Shown one piece after another: positions 50,651-60,177 of a stretch of DNA of 64,000 bases (position 1 is the stretch's first letter; every line of letters begins with the position of its first letter). A model generated the notes under the pieces. That model was not told where the DNA came from. It ran no database searches and worked only from the letters and a program-made list of their open reading frames with translations. The position numbers and the translations under genes were made by a program. The stretch is from positions 1,767,238 through 1,831,237 of the forward strand of contig JAHNZQ020000049.1 in the NCBI GenBank assembly GCA_019155205.2, written 5' to 3'. This DNA comes from Gracilaria vermiculophylla. Its lineage: Eukaryota > Rhodophyta > Florideophyceae > Gracilariales > Gracilariaceae.

Positions 50651-51687
50651 TTTGTTATTGATAGATTGAAGTGCAACGTCGCTCCGCGGTTCTTCACCAT
50701 CGGCCACCTATCTATGAATTGCTTCACGGTGGAAGTGACGACAAAAATATCGCTCACTGGTCTTAAATTGGTACTTGTTCCTGATTGTAAACGCTCATTT
50801 CCGATCATCCGCAATGTTTTGTGATATTCTCCCTGTTTTCCGCTTTTTGAGAACAGCACCGTTCATGGAATACTTCAACGCTGATGACTACACTACAGAG
50901 AGTAATATGAGGCAAATATAGCTGGAGCTCTGCTGAAAAAAATGAGAACACTTGAGCACTTGTTTACTAGGTCGTACTTTCTTTTGGCTTGCATCAACCA
51001 AGTCGGCAGTTTCTCAACCCAAGGTTCTGTTTTATGTAGCTGGAAGCATGTACTTGTTTCACTATGTAACCAATGATTTCATGACACCTGTACTAATCCG
51101 TGTTTTCACGAAGTATTAGCATAGACAAGACTTTTGTGTTTAAATTTTCTTAGTTTTGTAATTAATTTAAAATGTTGGGTATTTCGGGGTTGTAATCTGT
51201 GCATTACGATATGGACACTATTAGGCTATATTTGAACCAGTTGCACACACTGCATTTCGGTGTAGATTTGTGAGTAGATATGATGGCACATTCAAGCAAT
51301 CTGAAGATTGCCAACAGATTTTGTCGTGTAGTTTGTCGCCAGGAGACGATGGTTGGCAACTACTCCAATGTGGTACCGTATCGTGCGATAAGAAAGCGGG
51401 GCCTGGGCAGCTGCAGAATGCGACAAGTCGCGCTCAGTTTTGCGCCACGGACGACAGAGCGACTGCGAGCGGACGTTTGATCTGGTCTGCAGCCGATTGC
51501 TGCGCATGGCGGGAGGGGCAGAGTCGAGCATACGTTGGTGCGTCAGTCGTTGCACAAAAGTGCGGGCGGGCAGCAGCGCACGCAGAGATCTCTGCAATTG
51601 GTGCACGTCTGCAGGCGCCGCGCAGACCGCGCTCCGCGCGCCGGACGCGCGCGCACTGCGTGCTGAGCGCGCCCGAGGGGTGGCAGA

Positions 51688-51722
<35 letters not shown>

Positions 51723-51989
51723 AACTGGAACGCAGCGCACATTCTGCCAAACCAGAGCAAAATGTGCGACTGCGGCCGCGCGCGCCGTCCTGCACCGTGA
51801 TTGGCCGGGCGCCAACCGCGCGCCGCCGGCAGCCGCCGCAGCCGCCAAAAGCCGCCGGCGGCGTCGCCGCCGCGCGCCGAGAGCTCGCGCGCAGCCACTC
51901 ACGCCCGCGTGTGCAACCAAAAACGGCCGCAGATCTCGCCCCTCCTCGCCGCGCGCCGCGCCTTTTGCTCGCACGCGCGCCCGCTGCCG
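50651..51989. other. Intergenic, AT-rich then GC-rich
   Basis: About 1.3 kb between 5S copy 2 and the helicase gene. The left half is AT-rich with nothing recognised. The right half is GC-rich, includes a ggc triplet run near 51690-51720, and must hold the helicase promoter. Confidence 0.45.
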
Positions 51990-54308
51990 ATGAGCGCCCT
52001 CCGCCTGGCCACGCTGCGCACCATGGCCGCCCTTCGCACCGCCTTCGCGCCGGCGCTCCCGCTGCGGACCGCCCCGTTCGTCGCCGCGTCGCGCCGCACG
52101 TGCCCGCCCTCCATCCGCCGCACATGCCTTGTGCGCTCGTGCGCGGTGGCGCCCACGCTGGCGTCGCAGTCCAACGGCGTGGCGCAGACCCCCGACGCCC
52201 CCGAGCCGTTCGCCGTGCTGGACACCGCCGCCCCCCCCTCACCCGACGCCGCGGCCGCGGCGGAAGCGACGGAGGCGGCGGCGCCGCCGCCGCCTGAGTT
52301 GAGCGCCCCCGCAGACTATTCTGCGCCGGACACCGTGCCCGAGCCGGACGACAGGCCCACCATGTCGTCATTTCGCCTGTCCGCCCCCACCGTGGAGCGC
52401 CTGGCGAAGAACGGAATCATTCACCCCACCGAGGTGCAGGCCGGCACGTTCGACAAGCTGTACGACGGAAAGGACCTGATCGCAAAGTCGCGCACCGGCA
52501 CGGGCAAGACGCTCGCGTTCGCGCTGCCCATTCTGGAGCGCCTGGCCGTCCTCAAGCAGGCCCGCAAGTACGACGCCCGCCACGGCCCCGCGTGCATCGT
52601 GCTGGCGCCCACCAGAGAGCTGGCGAAGCAGGTTGCCCGCGAGATGTCGTACATTGGCGGCGGCTTGAACATCTCCGTGCAGGTCGTCTACGGCGGCTCT
52701 GCATACGGTCCGCAGGAGGACGCGCTCAGAAGGGGCGTTGATGTCGTCGTCGGCACGCCGGGCAGAATCATGGACCATCTGGATCGTGGCAACTTGCGCC
52801 TGTCCAACATTGCCTTTGCCGTCCTGGACGAGGCCGATGAGATGCTCAGCATGGGCTTTGCGCAAGATGTGGAGTCAATTTTTGAGACCTTGCCTCCCAA
52901 AGACCAGCGTCAGGTCATTTTGTTTTCGGCGACGGTTCCGCCTTGGGTTAAGAGTCTGGCCTCGCAGTTCCAAAACGATGATGTGATCGTTTTCGATGCC
53001 GTCACTTCTGGTTCTATGGCGGCTACCACTGTTCGCCACTGTGCGGTTCGAGTGCCGGAGCGGGAAGAGGCCAGGGCATCGTTATTGGCCGATATTATTG
53101 CTGTACATAGCCCCACAAAGGACGAAAATCTGGAGGCCAACGGCGTTCGAACGCCGAGTCGTGTGATTGTGTTCACGCAAACCAAGAGAGAAGCTGATGA
53201 TTTAGCTACGTCGGGTGCTCTCGATGGGTGCGGTGCTGCTGTGCTTCACGGTGATGTATCTCAGAAACAGCGAGAGGTGACTCTTTCTCAGTTTAGAAAT
53301 GGACGGTTTCAGGTGCTGGTGGCAACGGATGTTGCAGCAAGAGGTCTGGACATAAGCGGTGTGGACGTGGTGGTGCAGTATCGCGTTCCGCTGGATTCAG
53401 AATCGTACATTCATCGGGCTGGACGAACAGGGCGTGCTGGGCGTTCGGGCACAGCCGTGGTGATGTACAGTGATCGCGAGTCGCGTAACCTCCGCGGCCT
53501 AGAACGTGATTGCAAGATCAAGTTCGACATGGAGGTGGCGCCGGCACCGGAGGCAGCTTTGGAAGCGGCAGTGGATGTGGCATTGTCCAACATTTGCACT
53601 GTTGACGAGCGTGTTTTGAAGCATTTGCTACCGCGCGCTGCAGAGATTGCGAATCGGGGTGAGGAGAGCACGGAAACGATTGCTGCCATCTTGGCGATTG
53701 CGTGCAGGAGGGTGCGGTTAGAAGACCGCAGTGTGCTGAGTGGAGAGAAAGGGATGCGCACTCTTCACGTGAAGAGTGATAGGCGACAAGCGCTGACCCC
53801 AGGGGCGGCGCTGCGATTAATTAAGGAACTGTCAAGGGACGCCAAGTTGGACGGACACGTTGGACTTATTCGGATGTGCCAGGACGGGTCTGTGGTTCTG
53901 GATGTCGGGAGCGAGGGAAGCGATGAGCTCATCTCAACGGGAGAAAAGGTTATGGCGGGGACAGGACTGAGTCTTTCACTGTGCACGGGAGTGCCAGTTC
54001 TGCGGGAGACGGAGCGGCGACGTGATGATCGACGCCGGGATGGACGATTTCGCGATGACCGGCGTGGCGACGACCGACGCCGAGACGAGCGGCGAGGATA
54101 CTCGAGGGGCGGCGGGCGACGGGAGAGCATGCCGCGCGGCGGAAGTCGACGGGATTCGTACGGCAGTTCGTACAGCAATTCGGGCGGATACCGAAGAGAT
54201 GGGCGTGACCGCGGAGGATATGGCGGGCGCAACAGACCGGAACGGTTTGAGCGACGCGACGGAGCGCGCCAGAGGCGTTCGGCTGACTTCTTGTCTGACG
54301 ACTTTTGA
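51990..54308 (+). CDS. Chloroplast DEAD-box RNA helicase with GUCT domain (RH3-like)
   Basis: A 772-residue protein. A plastid transit peptide (~1-60, Ala/Arg/Ser-rich with Phe) and an acidic Pro/Ala linker precede the helicase core. Core motifs: TEVQAGTF (Q motif), Walker A SRTGTGKT at ~167-174, PTRELA, TPGRIMDHL, DEAD box VLDEADEM (~279) and SAT (~313), then ARGLDISGV and HRAGRTGRAGRSG. A GUCT domain (~590-655), found in nucleolar Gu and in plastid RH3 helicases, follows. The C-tail is rich in Arg/Asp/Gly (RDDRR and RGG-like repeats, ~670-760). RH3-type enzymes act in plastid group II intron splicing and ribosome assembly. A later ATG (52023) is an alternative start. Confidence 0.92.
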   Translation: MSALRLATLRTMAALRTAFAPALPLRTAPFVAASRRTCPPSIRRTCLVRSCAVAPTLASQSNGVAQTPDAPEPFAVLDTAAPPSPDAAAAAEATEAAAPPPPELSAPADYSAPDTVPEPDDRPTMSSFRLSAPTVERLAKNGIIHPTEVQAGTFDKLYDGKDLIAKSRTGTGKTLAFALPILERLAVLKQARKYDARHGPACIVLAPTRELAKQVAREMSYIGGGLNISVQVVYGGSAYGPQEDALRRGVDVVVGTPGRIMDHLDRGNLRLSNIAFAVLDEADEMLSMGFAQDVESIFETLPPKDQRQVILFSATVPPWVKSLASQFQNDDVIVFDAVTSGSMAATTVRHCAVRVPEREEARASLLADIIAVHSPTKDENLEANGVRTPSRVIVFTQTKREADDLATSGALDGCGAAVLHGDVSQKQREVTLSQFRNGRFQVLVATDVAARGLDISGVDVVVQYRVPLDSESYIHRAGRTGRAGRSGTAVVMYSDRESRNLRGLERDCKIKFDMEVAPAPEAALEAAVDVALSNICTVDERVLKHLLPRAAEIANRGEESTETIAAILAIACRRVRLEDRSVLSGEKGMRTLHVKSDRRQALTPGAALRLIKELSRDAKLDGHVGLIRMCQDGSVVLDVGSEGSDELISTGEKVMAGTGLSLSLCTGVPVLRETERRRDDRRRDGRFRDDRRGDDRRRDERRGYSRGGGRRESMPRGGSRRDSYGSSYSNSGGYRRDGRDRGGYGGRNRPERFERRDGARQRRSADFLSDDF

Positions 54309-54633
54309 GAGCGCTGTGTCGGTTTGGGTGAGGGCGGCGGTTGGTTGGGGGCGGCGGCGCGCACGTGCGCGTGCGTGATTGGGCGCCGAACCGAAAAACA
54401 GCATTACGCAGTGGCACGCATCGGCGATGGCGCGCATCGCAGCAGACAGTGGCGGAGTGGAGTGGCGGTGTGGTGGCGAGCGGTCCGAAACGAGACGTCT
54501 GCGACGGGCAAAAAGGGTGCGAACGGTGAGGACGTAGAGCGGCGACGTACGTGGGCGTAAATAAGAGTTGTGTGTGTGCGTGTGCGTGTGCGTGTTTGTG
54601 TGTGTGTGTGTGTGTGTGCGTGGCAGTTAAGTT
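54309..54633. other. Convergent intergenic with TG/CA microsatellite
   Basis: About 325 bp between the helicase and NC2-alpha stop codons. The part at 54568-54621 is an imperfect (TG)n microsatellite with occasional C. No gene. Confidence 0.6.
54568..54621. repeat. Imperfect (TG)n microsatellite
   Basis: About 27 dinucleotides, mostly TG with occasional CG and one TTTG, lying in the 3' intergenic region. Confidence 0.9.
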
Positions 54634-55368
54634 TTACGATACAAGAGCCTGAACGGATACTCTATCAGCGGCGCGTTTCGGGTTCATTTCGAGGCCGGCT
54701 GATGCGTGGTCGCGCTCGTCACTGGGCGGCGCAACGGCGGCAGCGGGGTCGCGGTCGTTTGAAGCGGCGCTGGTGGCTGCGTGGTGCTCATCATCGTCGT
54801 AGTCTTCGTCATCGTCGTGCAGCGCGGCTGTGCGGGGCAGCGGCGATAGCGCGGGGCGTTGCGAGCAAGGCGGTGAGACACGCGGTGCACTGGGCGGCGA
54901 GCGGCGGGGCGCGGCGGCGGCGGTGCGATGTGCCTTGGCGTGTTGGCGGTCGGGCGACGCGGGCGACGGCGGCGAGCGAGGCCGCTTGGTGGCGGGCGCC
55001 GATGCGCTGTCGGACGAGCTGTTGGGCGTGGGCGTGGACGCCAGTCGCGTCTGGCGGCGGCGGCGGCGCGTCGGGGCGTCGGCGGCGCCTTCCTGCGGCG
55101 TGTCCACGCGGTCGAAGACGTGGCGGAGAAAGTCGAAGCTGTCGTTGCGCATGACGCACGCCTTGAGGTGCTGCGGCAGGATGGTGTTGCTGTGGCGCGC
55201 GTGCGCGATGTCGGCCGCCTCGTGCAGCACGTTCTCCATCATGCACTCGAGCGCCTTGGCCACCAGCACGGGCGTCACGGTGGCTATCTTGCCGACGTCG
55301 TCGTCGGACTGCATCATCTTCTTGATGCGCGCGACGGGGAACGCGGACGTGCCCTTGCGGCGGCCCAT
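54634..55368 (-). CDS. NC2-alpha (DRAP1) histone-fold transcription repressor subunit
   Basis: A 244-residue protein from the ATG at 55368. The histone fold is at ~8-90: FPVARIKKMMQSDDDVGKI, then CMMENVLHEAADIAHARHSN and ILPQHLKACVMRNDSFDFL. This order and sequence are diagnostic of NC2-alpha/DRAP1, which pairs with NC2-beta (Dr1), clamps on TBP-bound TATA DNA and represses or redirects Pol II initiation. The remaining ~150 residues are Ser/Pro/Ala/Arg-rich with an acidic DDDEDYDDDEHH stretch, probably disordered. A CTATAAAAG box lies ~210 bp upstream, which is fitting for a TATA regulator, though that is only an observation. Confidence 0.92.
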   Translation of the reverse strand: MGRRKGTSAFPVARIKKMMQSDDDVGKIATVTPVLVAKALECMMENVLHEAADIAHARHSNTILPQHLKACVMRNDSFDFLRHVFDRVDTPQEGAADAPTRRRRRQTRLASTPTPNSSSDSASAPATKRPRSPPSPASPDRQHAKAHRTAAAAPRRSPPSAPRVSPPCSQRPALSPLPRTAALHDDDEDYDDDEHHAATSAASNDRDPAAAVAPPSDERDHASAGLEMNPKRAADRVSVQALVS

Positions 55369-55577
55369 GGTGTCGGCGGTGGCGGCGGCGGGCGGGCGGG
55401 CGCGTTGGGGGGTGGCGCGCGGCGGAGGGGGGGCGTGCTTACAGCGGCGACTGCGTGGGGACAGTGCGCGGGCGTGTCGGGGCTTGCACGCGAGATCGGC
55501 GGGCGTGCGCGCGCGGCGGCGGGGGGCGAGATGGGCGGAGTGTGGGCGGTGGGCGGAGCACGCGCCTGCGGGCGCTT

Positions 55578-55586
55578 CTTTTATAG
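55578..55586 (-). promoter_or_regulatory. TATA box of the NC2-alpha gene
   Basis: Minus-strand CTATAAAAG about 210 bp upstream of the ATG, in an otherwise GC-rich region. A good consensus match. Confidence 0.6.
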
Positions 55587-56252
55587 GCGCGCGCGTTGCG
55601 CTCGGGGCGGCCGCGTGGGGGGGCGCGCGCGCGCGCGCGCGCGCGAGGCGGCGCCCAATTTGACTGCGGCGCGCGCCGCGCGCGCACGCCAATTGCCGCG
55701 TTACACATGGGCGGCGGCGGCGGCAGTCGCGCGCGGCGCGCCGCCCGCCCCCCCCGCCACGCCGCCGCCGATTCGAAAAAAATCCACCTGCGCGGCTCCG
55801 CCGCGCCGTGGCGCGCGCTGCGCGCCCTCTTCGGCGTCCGCCTCTCTCCGCGCTGCACTTTGAGCGCCCAACGGCCGCCCCACTCCCCCCCGACACATCA
55901 CAGCGTCGCCCCCCGCCGACAGCACGCGCGTGCCGCCACATCGGCCGCGCCGCCCGCGCCACACGTGTGCGTGTGCCGTTCCGATTAGTGATCCAAACTT
56001 TCCCCGCCACTGCGATTCGCGATCCAAAGTTTCCACACCGCTCCACGTCGCCCACGTGCGCCGCTCCCCCACGCAGCTCCGCGCGCCCGCGCGCCGCAGC
56101 ATTGCGCTGGGCGCAGGCGGCGGCGGCTGCCATCAGTGCTGCAGCCGACCGCCAGCCCGATCGCCGCAGTGCGTCCCCGCCGCCCCCGCCGCCCCCGCCG
56201 CCCCCGCCGCGCGCCCCGCCACCGCTCGCACCGCGCCACGCCGCCGCGCGCC
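55587..56252. other. Divergent GC-rich intergenic
   Basis: Between NC2-alpha and the spliced small membrane-protein gene. Contains a (GC)n run at ~55622-55645 and a (CCGCCCC)n stretch at ~56175-56210. No supported gene. Confidence 0.4.
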
Positions 56253-56580
56253 ATGGGAGAAGGCCCGCGCTTCCCGTACCCGAAGGAGGTGTGGTCGCCG
56301 GCCGGCGGCTGGTGGCCGTACCCGAAGAAGTGGCGCGCCAACACCGCCCTCACGCTCGCGCTCATCGTCGCGCTCTCCATCCCGGTCGCCGTCCTCTCGG
56401 AGAACAACATGGTAAGCAGCCGCGCCGCGCCGCGCCGCCGCGCCCGCCACGCCATCCGCTAACGCGCGCGCCTGCGTCCCGCCCCGCCCCGCTGCGAGCG
56501 CCGCGCAGGTCACCGAGGGCCGCCCGAGCCGCCGCATCCCGTGGCGACCCAGCCTCAAGCCGGCCGATGACGAGCACTAG
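56253..56580 (+). CDS. Small mitochondrial-type membrane protein, possible complex I accessory subunit (spliced)
   Basis: Two exons: 56253-56411 and 56509-56580, with a 97-bp GC-rich intron (gtaagc...gcgcag). The join is phase 0 and yields 76 residues. Without splicing the frame would run into Arg-rich nonsense. The N-terminus GEGPRFPYPKEVWSPAGGWW is followed by a single membrane helix (~31-48, LTLALIVALSIPVAVL), then a basic C-tail ending KPADDEH. The FPYP..VWSPAGGWW pattern recalls short plant and algal complex I-associated membrane subunits, but I cannot name the family with certainty. A role in the inner mitochondrial membrane is inferred. Stop codons of this gene and fumarase are only ~150 bp apart (convergent). 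Confidence 0.72.
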
Positions 56581-56729
56581 GCCGCGCGCACCGCCGCGCG
56601 CCCCGCAGCCGCCGCCGCCGCCCCGGGCGCCACCAGCGCGCCCGTGCGCCACCGCGCGCCCAGCGCAACGAGCGGCGAGCACCGCGAGCGACAGCCCGAG
56701 TACCCAAAAAAAGACGTTGCCACACCTGT

Positions 56730-57677
56730 TTACTTCGGGCCGAGCATGTCGGCGGGCACCACAACCTCGTCAAACTTTTGCGCCGACAGAAAGCCCAGCG
56801 ACACGGCGGCGTCGCGCAGTGTAGTGCCTTCCTTGTGCGCCTTCTTGGCGATCTGCGCCGCCTTGTCGTACCCGATCACCGGGTTGAGCGCCGTCACCAG
56901 CATCAGGCTCTCGGAGAGCAGTTGCGCCACCCGCTTCTCGTCCACGCGCAGTCCCTCAACGCAGTTGCGTTCGAACGACGCGGCACAATCGCTCAGCAGC
57001 CGCACGCTGTGTAGAACGTTGTGGATCATCATGGGCTTGAACACGTTGAGCTCAAAGTGGCCGGTGCAGCCGCCGACGGTGATGGCCACGTGGTTGCCCA
57101 TCACCTGCGCGCACGCCATCGTCACCGCCTCGCACTGCGTGGGGTTCACCTTGCCGGGCATGATGGAGCTGCCGGGCTCGTTCTCCGGCAGCACGAGCTC
57201 GCCCAGCCCGCAGCGCGGGCCGGAGCCCAGCAGCCGAATGTCGTTGGCGATCTTCATGAGCGAGGCGGCGGCGGTGTTGAGCGCGCCGCTGGCGAACACG
57301 ACGGCGTCGTGCGCGGCCAGCGCCTCGAACTTGTTGGGCGCCGGCACAAACGGCAGCCCCGTCAGCTCGGCCACCTTGTCGCACACGCTGTCGGCAAAGC
57401 CCGCGTGCGTGTTGAGCCCCGTGCCGACGGCCGTGCCGCCGATGGCGAGCTCGTACACGGCCGGCAGGCACGCGCGCACGCGCGACACGGCCTGGCGCAG
57501 CTGGCGCACGTACGCCGAGAACTGCTGCGCGTACGTGAGCGGCACGGCGTCCATGCAGTGCGTGCGGCCGATCTTGATGACGTGCGCGTGGCGGCGCGCC
57601 TGGCGGTCGAAGGCGTCGGCCAGCGAGGTGAGGGCGGGGATGAGGCGCGCGTTGAGCTCGCGCGCGAGCGCAATGTG

Positions 57678-57714
<37 letters not shown>

Positions 57715-58250
57715 TTGTTGACGTGGTCGTTGGGGTGCACCGGGCTCTTGGAGCCGCGCTGGCCGCCCAGGATGTCGATGGCGCGGTTGGAGATGACCTC
57801 GTTGACGTTCATGTTGGACTGGGTGCCCGATCCGGTCTGCCACACGACGAGCGGGAAGTGGTCGTCGAGCTTGCCGGCGGCGACGTCGGCGGCGGCGGTC
57901 TCGATGGCGGCGGCGATGGAGTGGTCCAGGCCGAAGAGGCGGTTGGCCGAGGCGGTGGCGTGCTTGAGGACGCCGAAGGCGTGAATGACGGGCAGCGGCA
58001 TGCGGTCGGTGTCGCGGCAGATGTCGAAGTTGGAGATGGAGCGCTGGGTCTGGGCGCCCCAGAGGCGATCGGCGGGCACCTGCACTTCGCCAAACGTGTC
58101 GGTCTCGGTGCGGAAGGCCATGGCGGGGGGGGTGGCGTGGAAGGGGCGGGCGGGGCGGGGAAGGCGGGGGGCGCGGAGCAGGCGGGCAAGCAGCGTGGGG
58201 GGCGCGCGGGCGAGGGGCATGGCGGCGAGGGTGAAGGCGGCGCTGCGCAT
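56730..58250 (-). CDS. Fumarate hydratase, class II
   Basis: A 506-residue enzyme from the ATG at 58250, catalysing fumarate to malate in the TCA cycle. The first ~43 residues are Arg/Ala/Pro-rich (a mitochondrial presequence), followed by [20 protein letters not shown] where bacterial and cytosolic class II enzymes begin. Motifs: [48 protein letters not shown], and the superfamily signature [11 protein letters not shown]. The last part ([18 protein letters not shown]) matches the family end, so the gene is complete. The internal Met at 58121 would give a protein without presequence, possibly a cytosolic form. Codons are nearly all GC-ending. Confidence 0.96.
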
Positions 58251-58404
58251 CGAGGAGATTTGATCGGAAGCGCTGCGGGGCGCGCGGCGTGGGAGGCCGG
58301 GGGGGTGCGCAAATGGGGCGCGGGCGAGGTGGCGCGCGCGCTGGACGGTGCGCGCACGCACGGTGCGGGAATGGCGGCGCGGCTCAGCAGCCACGTGCGG
58401 GGCA

Positions 58405-58500
58405 CATGGACGCGTGGACAGCTATTTGGATAGGAACACCTGGACGCGTGGACAGCTATGTAGAGATGGACACTTGGACGCGTGGACATCTATCTATGTG
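58405..58500. repeat. 34-bp tandem repeat, three copies
   Basis: The core tggacgcgtggacagctat occurs at 58407 and 58441, and as a one-base variant at 58475, exactly 34 bp apart. Spacers are diverged. It lies between the fumarase start and the sulfotransferase promoter. Confidence 0.85.
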
Positions 58501-58865
58501 TCCACGGCGCTGTGTGGGAGTGCATCTCGGGTGGACGCGGGACGGCACAAGTCGTCAATGTATGATACGATGCGGTGCGTTGTTCGCGGGCGGTGGGGTG
58601 GTGTTGCGTGCCGCGGCCACGGCCGGCTGCGCAGCGCACGCGGCCGAACTGCGCGGCGCGGCGGCGCGGCGGCGCTGCGGCGCGGCGGCGCTGCGGCGCT
58701 GCGGCGCGGCGGTGGGCGGCGCGGCGGAGCGATGCGGCGCGGCGTCGCTGAATTCAGGTGGGCTCCACTGTCAGCCGTGTGCACGTGCGGCGCCGCGTCA
58801 GCCGCCGGCGCGCGCTCTTAGCGCGAAGCGCTGGTTGACACTCAAGCAACGGCGCGCACGCCGTG

Positions 58866-58990
58866 CCCTTGTTGCTCGCGCCTGCTGTCATTGGTGCAGC
58901 TCACCGCTCCACCGTCGCGCCCGCCGCGCCGCGCCGCGATAAAAAGCGCCCACCGTCGCTGCCCGGCCCGTCTGTCAACCCGCGCCCCGC
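58866..58990. repeat. 125-bp block duplicated at 44544-44668
   Basis: The other copy of the exact duplication, here in its natural place as promoter/leader of the sulfotransferase gene. Includes the TATA-like element. Confidence 0.9.
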
Positions 58991-59076
58991 TCCCCACCGC
59001 TCCCCCCCCTCCTCCCCCCCGCCGCGCTGGCCCCCGACCCTGCACGCTGGCTCTCCACCCCGACTCCCCGCGCAAC

Positions 59077-60177
59077 ATGAAGGGCAACGGCGCCAAGAAG
59101 GAGATGCGCATGATGGTGCTCGTCGCGCTGGCCGCCATCACCTCCAGTGCGTCCCTGTTCTACGCCTTGACGCGCCCGGCGCTGGACGCCGAGCGCATTG
59201 AGTCGCGCCTGCGTCTCATCGAGCAGTTTGCGCGCGCCGGCGCCGACGTGCCCCCGCCGCCCGCCCCCATCGTCACCGCCGTGGGCGCCGCCCCGTCCCA
59301 CAAGCGCCTCGTGTTCTACAACCGGCCGCCGAAGACCGGCTCCACCACCGTGCGCATTGCCGTCAAGCGCGCCCTGGACGAGCGCGGCCTCACCGCCGCC
59401 AAGTGCTTCAACATGATCGAGTGGAACGAGATGGGGCTCAAGACCATCATCAACCGCCGCGACGTCGACTTTTACGGCTGCCACACGCGCATGACCAAGG
59501 AGCGCTACGACTTTGTCAGCCGCCTGCGCGGCGGCAACGTCACCTTCGTCACAAACACGCGCGAGCCGTCCAACATCATTCTGTCCGCCTACCTGCAGGA
59601 GAACCGCGACAGAAAAGTGGCCGACATCACCGACGCAGCCGAAATGGAGCAAGAGATTGAGCGCTACAAGAAGCACGTCGACGCGTACCCCGTCGACGCG
59701 CTGTACAGGTATCACGGCGCTGACGTGCCCCTCGACAAGTGCCCCGCCGAGTGGATCCACGAGGATGCCATGCGACGCGTGGCGGAGCGCTACGAGGTCG
59801 TCATTGACCTCAGCCGCCCCGAGGAGTCCACCGCCATGATGGAAGCCGTCACGGGTCTGCGCCCCGATTTCACCGGCCGCTTCAACGAGCGCACGACTGA
59901 CACCTCCGGAAAGATGTTGACAGCGCTCAAGAATATCGATACCTCTCACAAGACCTGTGGAAATGAACTTGTGCACAAGGTGCTCATGCAGCAGTACAAC
60001 ATCATCAAGGACCGATTGATGCAGAATCGCTGCTTCGACGAGGGCAGCGGCGGCTTTGCTCTCTGCGAAAAGGCAGTTTTGCACAAGGACCAAATCATGG
60101 AGCGCAGCCGGAAAGAGAGCTACGCCGCGCGCGACGAGCTGCTCAAGATGCAGGGCGGCGAGCAACCAAAGGAATGA
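59077..60177 (+). CDS. Golgi type II membrane sulfotransferase
   Basis: A 366-residue protein with a single N-terminal membrane anchor (~12-30) and a short Pro-rich stem. The lumenal sulfotransferase domain follows: 5'-phosphosulfate loop YNRPPKTGSTTV (~81-92), a His/aromatic motif FYGCHTRM, and the 3'-phosphate motif TNTREPSNIILSAY with Arg at ~162. The pattern resembles the Sulfotransfer_2 family (heparan 2-O- and uronyl-sulfotransferases). It should transfer sulfate from PAPS to a polysaccharide in the Golgi; in red algae, cell-wall galactans are the likely acceptor. It is a clear paralogue of the degenerate copy at 38522-39427. The ATG after the pyrimidine-rich leader is used. The frame is open upstream but without hydrophobic or domain content. 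Confidence 0.9.
   Translation: MKGNGAKKEMRMMVLVALAAITSSASLFYALTRPALDAERIESRLRLIEQFARAGADVPPPPAPIVTAVGAAPSHKRLVFYNRPPKTGSTTVRIAVKRALDERGLTAAKCFNMIEWNEMGLKTIINRRDVDFYGCHTRMTKERYDFVSRLRGGNVTFVTNTREPSNIILSAYLQENRDRKVADITDAAEMEQEIERYKKHVDAYPVDALYRYHGADVPLDKCPAEWIHEDAMRRVAERYEVVIDLSRPEESTAMMEAVTGLRPDFTGRFNERTTDTSGKMLTALKNIDTSHKTCGNELVHKVLMQQYNIIKDRLMQNRCFDEGSGGFALCEKAVLHKDQIMERSRKESYAARDELLKMQGGEQPKE

Larger units (their letters stand above)
58251..59076. promoter_or_regulatory. Divergent fumarase/sulfotransferase intergenic region
   Basis: About 825 bp. Contains the 34-bp tandem repeat, a low-complexity gcggc stretch (58640-58740), and the TATA-like gataaaaag at 58938-58946, ~130 bp before the sulfotransferase ATG. 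The last 200 bp include the 125-bp block duplicated at 44544. Confidence 0.5.

Noticed and set aside
45476..58250. TCA-cycle gene cluster (succinyl-CoA ligase alpha, complex I-like subunit, fumarase)
   Set aside because: Genes are on both strands and separated by unrelated genes. Co-location is most simply chance without expression data.
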